Source: Streptomyces sp. TRM70350
GTDB taxonomy: Bacteria > Actinomycetota > Actinomycetes > Streptomycetales > Streptomycetaceae
Direction of reading: 5' to 3'
Assembly: GCF_019219825.1 (NCBI RefSeq)
Contig: NZ_JAHUXH010000006.1
Coordinates: 186,001-250,000 of the forward strand
DNA length: 64,000 bases
Position 1 is the stretch's first letter, and each line of letters begins with the position of its first letter. The position numbers were made by a program, and so were the translations under genes. Positions 8,546 to 16,053 of this stretch are shown here, piece by piece. The notes beneath the pieces were generated by a model that was not told the DNA's origin, did not search any database, and worked only from the letters and a program-made list of their open reading frames with translations.

Positions 8546-11055
8546 GCGGGGTCTCCTTCGCTGCTGTCACTGCCGCCTGCGGGGTCGGGGGTGGCGCCGC
8601 GGCCGGGTGGGCGGCCGCCGCCGCGCGCCCATCCGTCGCGGTAGGCCGCCATGCGGTCGCGTACGACTTCGGGGGTGCGCCGGTCGTCGTTCCGCGGAGC
8701 GGACGGCTGGGCGGTGTCCGAGGGGCGCCGTTCCCGCAGTTGGGGGGCGAGGCTGGCCTGCCGTACCCGGCGCGGGAGATCTTCGGGGGCTTCGGCGGGC
8801 TCGGGGGGACGGTGCAGACGCAAGGTGGCGACTCCGGGGGGCGGGGGTTCGGGGCCGGTCTGCGTCGCGGCCGGGATGGGGGCCACCAGGGCGGGCCGGT
8901 CGCCCGTGGTGGGGACGGCCTCCCGGTGGAGGGGGCCGCCGGGCATGCGTGCGTACTCGTGTTCCGGGTCCGCCGCCTTGTCGCCGGAACGTTCCGGCAC
9001 GCCGCTGTGCAGCAGGGCGGTGGGCAGCAGGACGACCGCTGTGGTGCCGCCGTAGGGGGAGGTGCGCAGGTGCACCTTGATGTCGTGGCGTGCCGCGAGC
9101 CTGCTGACGACGAAGAGACCGAGCCGATCGCTGTCGAACAGGTCGAGGGCTTCGGACTGGGCGATACGGCGGTTGGCCTCGGCGAGGGTCTCCTTGCCCA
9201 TGCCGAGGCCGCGGTCCTCGACCTCGATGGCGTAGCCGTTGCCGACGGGCTCGCCGGTGATGCGCACGCGCGTGTGCGGGGGTGAGAACTGGGCGGCGTT
9301 CTCGACGAGCTCGGCGAGCAGGTGGGTGAGGTCGGCCACGGCAGCGCCGATGACGAGGGCTTCGGGGAGCTGTCGTACCTCCACGCGCGCGTAGTCCTCG
9401 ATCTCGGAGACGGCCGCGCGGACCACGTTGGTCAGGGAGACCGGCATGCGCCAGGCTCGGCCGGGGGCCGCGCCGGAGAGGATGATCAGGCTTTCGGCGT
9501 GGCGCCGCATGCGGGTGGTGAGGTGGTCGAGCCGGAAGAGGTCGCTCAGTTCGTTCGGGTCGTCGGAGCGGCGTTCCATGCTGTCCAGGAGGCTCAGCTG
9601 GCGGTGGACGAGGACCTGGCTGCGGCGGGCGAGGTTGACGAAGACGCCGGAGATGCCGCTGGCGAGTTCGGCGCGCTCCACGGCGGCGCGCAGCGCGGCC
9701 CGGTGCACGGTGCCGAGGGCCTCGGCGACCTGGCCGGCCTCGTCCTCGGCGGGCGGCCCGGGCGGGGCCTCGGCCCGGACGTCGATCTCCTCCCCCGCGC
9801 GCAGTTTGCGCATGGCTTCGGGGAGTTTGCGGCGGGCGATCTCCAGGGCGCTGTTGCGCAGGCTGACCAGTTCGACGACGAGGCCGCGCCCGATGCGTAC
9901 GGAGATGACGAGGGACGCGGCGACGGCGGCGAGGCCGAGGAGGACGGCGGCGCCCGCCGGGGTGAGCAGACCGCGGGTGAACGGGTCGGCCCGGTCGGCC
10001 ACGCTCCGGGCGGCGTTCTGCTCGATGGTGCGTATACCGCCCTGCACGCGCGCGTGTGCGGGGTCCCAGGCGGTTTCGGGCGCGGCCTTGATCGCCGCGG
10101 ATCCTGGGCGGCCGGCCAGGACCTTGTCCTCGATGGAGACCACGGCGGCGTAGTCACCGCCCTCGGCGAGGTTCCGCCAGGCGGCGCGCTCGTCGCCGCG
10201 CAGGTCGGCGACCGCGGCGTCGGTGAGGGCGCGGCGGGTGTCGACCGCGCCGGTGAACAGTCGCAGCCGCTCGCCGTCGAGGCCACCGGCGAGCCGTGCA
10301 CTCGACAGCAGCACGTCCTCCTGGGCCAGGGCTTCGCCCGCGCGGGAGAACTCCAGCAGTACGCGCGCGTCGGAGCCGAGTTCGGCGTCCTGGATGCCGG
10401 TGAGGGCGCTGCCCACGCCGAAGGCCGTCGAGATGGTCGTCGTGTACCGCTGGTACGCCTCGTCCCATCCGGCGCGCCGGTCCAGTACGTCGGTGCGCAG
10501 CAACCGCAGTCGCTCGGTGCCGGTGACGAAGGTTTCGAGCCGCTGGGCGACGCCCTCGGGCAGTTCCTGTCCGTCGGCGACGGTGTTGCGGTCGCCGAGC
10601 CGCAGTTTCGCCACCGCGCGGTCCGTGCGTTCCGCGAGGCGCTGAAGGTCGGCGCCGGCCTCGGCGGTGGGGTCGGTGGCGTGCCGTACGGCGGCGGCGC
10701 GCTCGGCCTGGAGTGCGGCCACGGTGTCCGCGACGGGGGCGCGGACACCGGAGTCCACACGCTGCAACTGCCGTAGCCGGGCGATGTCCTGAACGGTGCT
10801 GACGGTGGCGTACGCCCACAGGGCCAGCAGCGATACGACGGGCACCATCAGCAGGCAGACGATCTTGGCGCGCACGGTGCGCGGACGGATGTGCCAGCGC
10901 TGCCCCGCGCGCGTGGGACGGCCTGTCGTGTCCGCGCCCGAGGGGTCCTGGGGACCTTCGTCGGCCGGTGGGCCCGCGTGGGCACGGCGACCGCGCGCAG
11001 GGGGTGGGGACGGCGTCGTGGCGCCTGTGCCGGGGTTCCTACGGGGTGTACGCAT
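8542..11055 (-). CDS. cvnA: conservon sensor histidine kinase-like protein CvnA
   Basis: An 837-residue membrane sensor. A Pro/Arg-rich cytoplasmic tail (1-60) is followed by a transmembrane helix (about 63-84), an extracytoplasmic nitrate/nitrite-sensing-type helical domain to about 355, a second transmembrane segment (about 362-385), a linker, and an ATPase domain with LVENAAQFSPPHTRV (N box, near 583), EDRGLGMG (G1, near 613), DRLGLFVVSRLAARH (G2, near 641) and YGGTTAVVLLP (near 668). The last 150 residues are Pro-rich and probably disordered. CvnA proteins are thought to anchor and control the CvnB/C/D complex. The gene starts the cvnABCD series and lies 49 bases after the MHYT gene. Confidence 0.93.
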   Translation of the reverse strand: MRTPRRNPGTGATTPSPPPARGRRAHAGPPADEGPQDPSGADTTGRPTRAGQRWHIRPRTVRAKIVCLLMVPVVSLLALWAYATVSTVQDIARLRQLQRVDSGVRAPVADTVAALQAERAAAVRHATDPTAEAGADLQRLAERTDRAVAKLRLGDRNTVADGQELPEGVAQRLETFVTGTERLRLLRTDVLDRRAGWDEAYQRYTTTISTAFGVGSALTGIQDAELGSDARVLLEFSRAGEALAQEDVLLSSARLAGGLDGERLRLFTGAVDTRRALTDAAVADLRGDERAAWRNLAEGGDYAAVVSIEDKVLAGRPGSAAIKAAPETAWDPAHARVQGGIRTIEQNAARSVADRADPFTRGLLTPAGAAVLLGLAAVAASLVISVRIGRGLVVELVSLRNSALEIARRKLPEAMRKLRAGEEIDVRAEAPPGPPAEDEAGQVAEALGTVHRAALRAAVERAELASGISGVFVNLARRSQVLVHRQLSLLDSMERRSDDPNELSDLFRLDHLTTRMRRHAESLIILSGAAPGRAWRMPVSLTNVVRAAVSEIEDYARVEVRQLPEALVIGAAVADLTHLLAELVENAAQFSPPHTRVRITGEPVGNGYAIEVEDRGLGMGKETLAEANRRIAQSEALDLFDSDRLGLFVVSRLAARHDIKVHLRTSPYGGTTAVVLLPTALLHSGVPERSGDKAADPEHEYARMPGGPLHREAVPTTGDRPALVAPIPAATQTGPEPPPPGVATLRLHRPPEPAEAPEDLPRRVRQASLAPQLRERRPSDTAQPSAPRNDDRRTPEVVRDRMAAYRDGWARGGGRPPGRGATPDPAGGSDSSEGDPA

Positions 11056-11104
11056 GGCCTCCTCGTTCAGAAGGGGTTCGGGGGCGTGCCGGTGCTGTGC
11101 GCCG

Positions 11105-11878
11105 TCAGTGGGCGGCGCTCTCCACGGGCCGCTGAGCCGATGCGGACGCCTCGCGCTCCCCCGCCGTCGGCGACAGCGCCACGAAGGCGGAGGTCAGGAA
11201 GAGATAGGACCCGAGGCCGACGGCGAGGGGGAAGACGAACTGCATCGCCGTGGCCCCGGGCAGGACCTCGCCGGAGGACGTGACCTGCACACGCACCGCG
11301 AACATCCCGGTGTAGTGCATGCTGCTCACGGCCACGCCCATGACGAGGGAGGCGACGGTGACCGCGACGGGCGACTTGATGTTGAGCGCCGCCCACAGGG
11401 CCGCGGTCGCCGCGACGACGGCGATCACGACCGAGAGGGCGACGCGCATCGGGTCGTACGTCACCTCACCGTGCAGGCGTACCGCCGCCATGCCCAGGTA
11501 GTGCATGCTCGCGACGCCCAGCCCGGTGGTGAGGCCGCCGAGGAGCAGCGCGCGGGCCCGGTCGCGGCCGTAGCCGACCGCGAAGACGCCGGCGCAGACG
11601 ACGATCATGGCCACGAGCAGGCTGAGGACGGTGAGCGGCACGTCGTAGCGGATCTCGGTCCCGCTGACGCTGAAGCCGAGCATGGCCACGAAGTGCATGG
11701 TCCAGATGCCGGTGCCGATGGCCGAGGCGGCCGTGATCAGCCAGTTGCGGCGCGAGCGGCCGGTGGCGCCGAGCGCGCGGACCGTGCAGCGCAGGCCCAG
11801 TGCGGCGCCTGTGCAGGCCATGACGTACGACAGTACGGGGGTCAGCCAGCCGAAGGTGGCGTGGTCCAGGTGTCCCAT
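11105..11878 (-). CDS. MHYT-domain integral membrane sensor
   Basis: A 257-residue protein with seven predicted membrane segments and three repeats of the MHYT signature: WTMHFVAMLGF near residue 59, ASMHYLGMAAV near 122 and SSMHYTGMFAV near 189. The His and Met residues of MHYT domains are thought to bind copper and sense O2, CO or NO. Unlike many family members there is no GGDEF, EAL or kinase domain; the protein is the sensor part alone. It lies 49 bases upstream of cvnA on the same strand, suggesting that it is cotranscribed with the conservon and feeds a redox or gas signal into it. That link is inference. Confidence 0.9.
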   Translation of the reverse strand: MGHLDHATFGWLTPVLSYVMACTGAALGLRCTVRALGATGRSRRNWLITAASAIGTGIWTMHFVAMLGFSVSGTEIRYDVPLTVLSLLVAMIVVCAGVFAVGYGRDRARALLLGGLTTGLGVASMHYLGMAAVRLHGEVTYDPMRVALSVVIAVVAATAALWAALNIKSPVAVTVASLVMGVAVSSMHYTGMFAVRVQVTSSGEVLPGATAMQFVFPLAVGLGSYLFLTSAFVALSPTAGEREASASAQRPVESAAH

Positions 11879-12020
11879 GGCCCCGGGACGCTAGCCGGGG
11901 CACGGGAGCACAAAGGGGGCGCATTTCGGAAGCTGCTGGAATATGACGCAGAGATGTACCTGAACGATCGCGTCCCGCTCGAACATGCGCGCCGGGCGTC
12001 CTCCGCGTCAGTGAGGGATC

Positions 12021-12629
12021 ATGCCGAACATGAACGACGACCGTACGCACGTCCAGGAGTTCTTCACGGCCCGCGCGGCCGACTGGGACAGCCGGTTCCC
12101 CGATGACGGCCCCGCCTACGCGGCCGCGGTCGCCGAGCTCGTCCTGCGGGAGGGCGACCGCGTCCTCGACGCCGGCTGTGGCACCGGACGTGCCCTGGCG
12201 CCGCTGCGTGCGGCCGTGGGCGCCTCGGGAGTGGTCCTCGGGGCCGATCTGACCCCGGCCATGCTGCAGGCCGCCGTACGGGCCGGACGGAACCGTGACG
12301 GGTGGCTGCTGCTCGCCGACGTGGCGGCGCTGCCGCTGCGCTCGGAGTCGCTCGACGCGGTGTTCGCGGCGGGCCTGATCGCCCACCTGCCCAACCCCGC
12401 GGAGAACCTGCAGGAGTTGGCCCGCGTGGTGCGCCCCGGCGGCAGGCTCGCCCTCTTCCACCCGATCGGTCGCGCGGCGCTCGCCGCCCGCCAAGGGCGG
12501 CAGATCACCTCGGACGACCTGCGCGCGGAGCCCAATCTCCGGCCGCTGGTGGGCGGTTCGGGGTGGACCATGACCTCATACGTCGACGAGGACGACCGAT
12601 TCCTCGCCCTGGCTGTCCGGGAGAGCTGA
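12021..12629 (+). CDS. class I SAM-dependent methyltransferase
   Basis: A 202-residue methyltransferase with motif I VLDAGCGTGRAL near residue 51, the acidic loop VVLGADLTPAML near 74, and the post-motif LPNPAENLQELARVVRPGGRLALFHP near 117-142. It belongs to the Methyltransf_11/UbiE-like group; the substrate cannot be inferred. A GAGGGA site precedes the ATG at 12021; a second ATG three codons later is an alternative start. It is divergent from the MHYT gene, with 142 bases between. Confidence 0.88.
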   Translation: MPNMNDDRTHVQEFFTARAADWDSRFPDDGPAYAAAVAELVLREGDRVLDAGCGTGRALAPLRAAVGASGVVLGADLTPAMLQAAVRAGRNRDGWLLLADVAALPLRSESLDAVFAAGLIAHLPNPAENLQELARVVRPGGRLALFHPIGRAALAARQGRQITSDDLRAEPNLRPLVGGSGWTMTSYVDEDDRFLALAVRES

Positions 12630-12736
12630 GCGAGGCCGGCGCTTCACCGCACCTTCCCCCTTCTGCCGCCGCAGCTCCAACTCTACGTTGAGTAGCAGCG
12701 GGTGAGCGATCGGCGAGAGAAGCGACGAGGGGGAAG

Positions 12737-13042
12737 GTGATCACTGTGTTCGACAGGGTTCGCAAGGCCTGGGCCGGGTTCCGCGAGGCCGCACGCACGG
12801 AGCGGAAGGCCGGTCCGGACCGGCGTACGCACAACCTGTTCGAGGCCGCCGCCGCGTATGTGTCGGCGTGCGCGGAGGACGACCAGGAGCGCATCGACGA
12901 GGCGGCGGGGTGGGTGTCGCCGGAGGCGTTGTCGTTCGGGGTGAACGAGCTGGCGTGCCGGGCCGTCATCGCGCTGGCGCGGGAGCGCGACGAGTCGCCG
13001 CGGACCGTGGCACGCACGCTGCTGGGGCTGCCGACGGCCTGA
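12737..13042 (+). CDS. hypothetical protein, 101 residues
   Basis: A small, soluble, mostly helical protein starting with GTG behind a GAGGGGGAAGG site. It begins MITVFDRVRKAWAGFREAAR and ends RTVARTLLGLPTA. Composition and third-position bias look coding. I do not recognise a family. It stands alone between the methyltransferase and the palindromes at 13069-13119. Confidence 0.65.
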   Translation: MITVFDRVRKAWAGFREAARTERKAGPDRRTHNLFEAAAAYVSACAEDDQERIDEAAGWVSPEALSFGVNELACRAVIALARERDESPRTVARTLLGLPTA

Positions 13043-13068
13043 AGCACGGGCAACAGGGTGGCCGTTTC

Positions 13069-13119
13069 GCCCCTGTCCGGCCGGACAGGGGACGGTCGAT
13101 CCGGCTCGGTCCGGCCGGA
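13069..13119. promoter_or_regulatory. pair of perfect palindromes
   Basis: Positions 13069-13090 form a perfect 22-base palindrome, CCCCTGTCCGG and its complement. Its core GTCCGGCCGGAC recurs as a perfect 12-base palindrome at 13108-13119. They lie between the 101-residue hypothetical and the gene at 13213. They could be a dimeric operator repeated about 34 bases apart, or the first could be a terminator stem, but no T-run follows it. Confidence 0.55.
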
Positions 13120-13212
13120 CATCCGCAGGTCCGGTGGGCCGCGGAGTCGTGACAAGCGGCTTCCGGTCGCACTAGGGTGCGCGCCGTTGGACGAACCTCT
13201 GGGGAGGCTGGG

Positions 13213-14037
13213 ATGGCCGGGACGGACGAGGACGCCGTCGCCGCCGCGGACGATGCGCTCTATGTGCTCACGGCGGTACTGCTGACGCCGGCGCAGTTCC
13301 CGAGCGTGCTGGGCGACGACTACCCGGAGGCCTGCGCGGCGCTGGGTCTCGCGCCGCTGGCCGACGGGTACGGCCTGGTGCTCGGCCAGGACGGCGAGGG
13401 CGCGCGGTGGACGGTCGTCACCGACGACGTGTCGCTGGTCGCGGTCGCCATCGCCTCCTGGGACTGCGGCATGGAGTACGACCTGTCGCCGGACGAGCGC
13501 TCCGTGGTCGCCGCCCTGCCGGGCTGGCCGCTGGCGGTCGCCGTGGCGGCTCCCGGGGTGCCCGCGCCGCACGATCCCGACCCGGAGGTCGCGGGCTGCC
13601 CGCCGCTGTCGCCGCCGGACACCACCGGCTGGGGATCGGCCCAGCGCCGGCTGGGGGCGGACGAGATAGCGGTGCAGTGGACCTTGTGGCGGGAGCAGGT
13701 CGACGACACGGAGTTCGTGAGCCCCAGGACCGGCTCCGAGCCCACCGGGGAAGAGGAGGTGGGTCCCGAACGCAGCGTGATCCGGCGCGTGCTCGCCGAG
13801 GCACACGCGTATGTGGACACCCCGCCGCCCCTGGGCCGCGTCCGGTCGTCCTTCGCGCCGGGCGACGCCCGCACGCTGCGTGCCGACGGTCCGGGCTGGT
13901 CGCTGGTGGCGAGGACCGACGACATGGCGTTCCTGCTGCTCGACGAGAAGCCCGGCGAGGTTCTGCCGGTGGGCCGGGGGCCCAAGCTGCCGGCTCTGCT
14001 GGAGGCGCTGGACAAGATGGCGGTACGGCCGAGCTGA
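13213..14037 (+). CDS. hypothetical protein (possible immunity/SMI-like role not shown)
   Basis: A 274-residue acidic cytoplasmic protein starting MAGTDEDAVAAADDALYVLT. The ATG at 13213 has a GGGGAGG site 5 bases upstream; an upstream in-frame ATG at 13177 has none. Features are a compact N-terminal part (to about 120), an acidic Pro-rich linker (PHDPDPEVAGCPPLSPPD) and a C-terminal part ending with LPALLEALDKMAVRPS. No catalytic motif, membrane segment or signal is seen. I do not recognise the family. Confidence 0.7.
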   Translation: MAGTDEDAVAAADDALYVLTAVLLTPAQFPSVLGDDYPEACAALGLAPLADGYGLVLGQDGEGARWTVVTDDVSLVAVAIASWDCGMEYDLSPDERSVVAALPGWPLAVAVAAPGVPAPHDPDPEVAGCPPLSPPDTTGWGSAQRRLGADEIAVQWTLWREQVDDTEFVSPRTGSEPTGEEEVGPERSVIRRVLAEAHAYVDTPPPLGRVRSSFAPGDARTLRADGPGWSLVARTDDMAFLLLDEKPGEVLPVGRGPKLPALLEALDKMAVRPS

Positions 14038-14256
14038 GACGGGCCGACGGTCACTGGGCCTCCTGATGCGGACGTAGTGCCGAAAGCAAGGAGCCCTTAC
14101 ATACCAAGGGACTTCACGGCCTGTGGCGGGCGCCCATGCCTCGACTGAACGGCATGTGGCGCCACTCCATGGCAGACGCGCGGCGCCCACCGCACGATGG
14201 GGCAGCCCTCGGCTCGGCCCCGTGCCGTGCCCTGTCGTACCGCCCTGGAGGCCCGC

Positions 14257-15648
14257 ATGCGTCCGTCCCCCGGCGTTCCCCTGCTCGCCGCCGCTCTGCT
14301 GGCCGCGGCCCTCGCGGGGCCGACTCCCGCCGTCGCCAGGGGAACCGGCGATGCCCAGTGCGCTCGTCAGGACCGCGTGCGGGTTCCGGGCGCGGCGTTT
14401 CAGCAGACGGCCTGTCTGGACGACCTGACCACCACGGGCCTCGCCGGTACGCCCTACACCGACCTGGCCGACCAGGCGGGGCTGACCGCCCAGGCCACCC
14501 GTGTACCGTCCGGGGTGCCGGGCGTGCAGGTCGACGGGTTCTTCCCGGACTCGTCGCGGTCCAACGCCACGCATGGCTGGCGGCACGACGCACAATTCGT
14601 GATCCGGTTGCCGGACCGCTGGAACGGCGGCCTCGTCGTCACCGGGGCGCCGGGCACCCGCAGGCAGTACGCGACGGACAAGGCGATCTCCGACCGGGTG
14701 CTGGCCCAGGGCTACGCGTACGCCGCGACCGACAAGGGCAACACGGGCGCCGACTTCTACCGTGACGGCGACCGGCCCGGGGACGCGGTCGCCGAGTGGA
14801 ACGCGCGGACCACCCAGCTCACGCGCGCGGCCCGCAGGGTCGTGACCCAGCGCTACGGGCACGCCCCGCGACGCACCTACATGACCGGCGTCTCCAACGG
14901 CGGCTATCTGACGCGCTGGCAGCTGGAGAACCATCCGGAGCTGTACGACGGCGGAGTGGACTGGGAGGGCGCCCTCTGGACGGCGGACGGGCCGAATCTG
15001 CTCACCTCGCTTCCCACGGCGGTGGCGCGGACGTTTGGCTCGGCGTCGGACGAGGACATGTACGCCGTGGGTTTCGCGCGTGACTCGGAGTTCCTGTGGC
15101 CGTACCACGAGAAGGCGTACTGGGGCATCACACAGAAGACCTATCGCGCGGAGTTCGACCCGGCGTACGACCCCGGCTGCCCCGGACCGTCCGCCGGGAC
15201 CACGCCCGAGGAGATCCTGGCGCCCTGCGCGTCCGACGCGACCTACGACTACGCCTCGCGCCCGTCCTCCGTCCATCACGCCGTGGCCCGGGTGGCGCTG
15301 ACCGGGCGCATCGGCAAGCCGCTGATCACACTGCACGGGGACATGGACACGCTGCTGCCCAAGGCCGCTGACTCCGACGTGTACGCGCGCATGGTCGACG
15401 CCCGGGGGCGGGGGCCCCTGCACCGCTATTACACGGTGCAGGGCGGTACGCATGTCGACGGGCTGTTCGACACCCATCCCGACCGGCTGCGGCCGATCCT
15501 GCCCTGCTATCGATCGGCCTTCGACGCGCTGGTCGCGTGGGTGGAGCGAGGTACCCGGCCGCCCACGGACCGGACCGTCGGCCGGCCTGCGGGCGGCGAT
15601 GTGGTCGACTCGTGTGCGCTGGACGGCGGAACCGCTCCGAGTCGGTAG
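14257..15648 (+). CDS. secreted tannase/feruloyl esterase-like alpha/beta hydrolase
   Basis: A 463-residue protein with a Sec-type signal peptide (LLAAALLAAALAGPTPAVA, cleavage near residue 28). The nucleophile elbow GVSNGGY places the catalytic Ser at about 213; a candidate Asp is in HGDMDTLLPK (about 362) and the His in GGTHVDG (about 398). Paired cysteines are consistent with an exported enzyme. The arrangement matches the tannase / 3-hydroxybutyrate oligomer hydrolase families, which cleave plant phenolic or polyester esters; the actual substrate is open. The start follows a GGAG site, and the frame upstream contains no better start. Confidence 0.82.
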   Translation: MRPSPGVPLLAAALLAAALAGPTPAVARGTGDAQCARQDRVRVPGAAFQQTACLDDLTTTGLAGTPYTDLADQAGLTAQATRVPSGVPGVQVDGFFPDSSRSNATHGWRHDAQFVIRLPDRWNGGLVVTGAPGTRRQYATDKAISDRVLAQGYAYAATDKGNTGADFYRDGDRPGDAVAEWNARTTQLTRAARRVVTQRYGHAPRRTYMTGVSNGGYLTRWQLENHPELYDGGVDWEGALWTADGPNLLTSLPTAVARTFGSASDEDMYAVGFARDSEFLWPYHEKAYWGITQKTYRAEFDPAYDPGCPGPSAGTTPEEILAPCASDATYDYASRPSSVHHAVARVALTGRIGKPLITLHGDMDTLLPKAADSDVYARMVDARGRGPLHRYYTVQGGTHVDGLFDTHPDRLRPILPCYRSAFDALVAWVERGTRPPTDRTVGRPAGGDVVDSCALDGGTAPSR

Positions 15649-15652
15649 AGCG

Positions 15653-15832
15653 TCAGCGGCCGAGCTCCTTGCGCGTGGCCCGGCGCAGCCTGCGGCGCTG
15701 CGACGGGTCCAGCGCGAGATACGCGGCGGCCGGGACGCCCAGCACTATCAGCAGCGCCCACCACGGCAGCCAGATCAACAGGATGAGCCCGACCGCCACA
15801 CCTCCTGCGGCGATCTTCGCGTTCTTCGACAT
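15653..15832 (-). CDS. small membrane protein, 59 residues
   Basis: A short protein MSKNAKIAAGGVAVGLILLI followed by a second hydrophobic run (WALLIVLGVPAAAYLAL) and a basic tail RRRLRRATRKELGR. That gives two transmembrane helices with a positively charged cytoplasmic end. The ATG at 15832 has a perfect AAGGAGG site 8 bases upstream, which decides the start over the longer frame. Function is unknown. It is convergent with the esterase gene, only 4 bases from its end. Confidence 0.78.
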   Translation of the reverse strand: MSKNAKIAAGGVAVGLILLIWLPWWALLIVLGVPAAAYLALDPSQRRRLRRATRKELGR

Positions 15833-16053
15833 GTGTGTCGCCTCCTTCGCGGCCACTGCCGCTCTGTGTTCTGAGAACGGGCCCGCGTTCCCGGCGGTTC
15901 CAGCCGCGCCCCTTAGACGCACCCTGAGACATCCCTGATGCGCGACCCTGAGCCACCCCTGAGAGACATCGGGTGATCGAGGTCACAGCCCCATCATGCC
16001 GGGTGAGTCGAAGAGATGCTGTACCCTCGGCGACCTTACCCAAGTAGTCAAAT

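Noticed and set aside
12505..15477. A 990-codon open frame on the minus strand
   Set aside because: It runs antisense to four well-supported plus-strand genes and its translation shows the Arg/Gly/His-rich composition of a GC-rich shadow frame.
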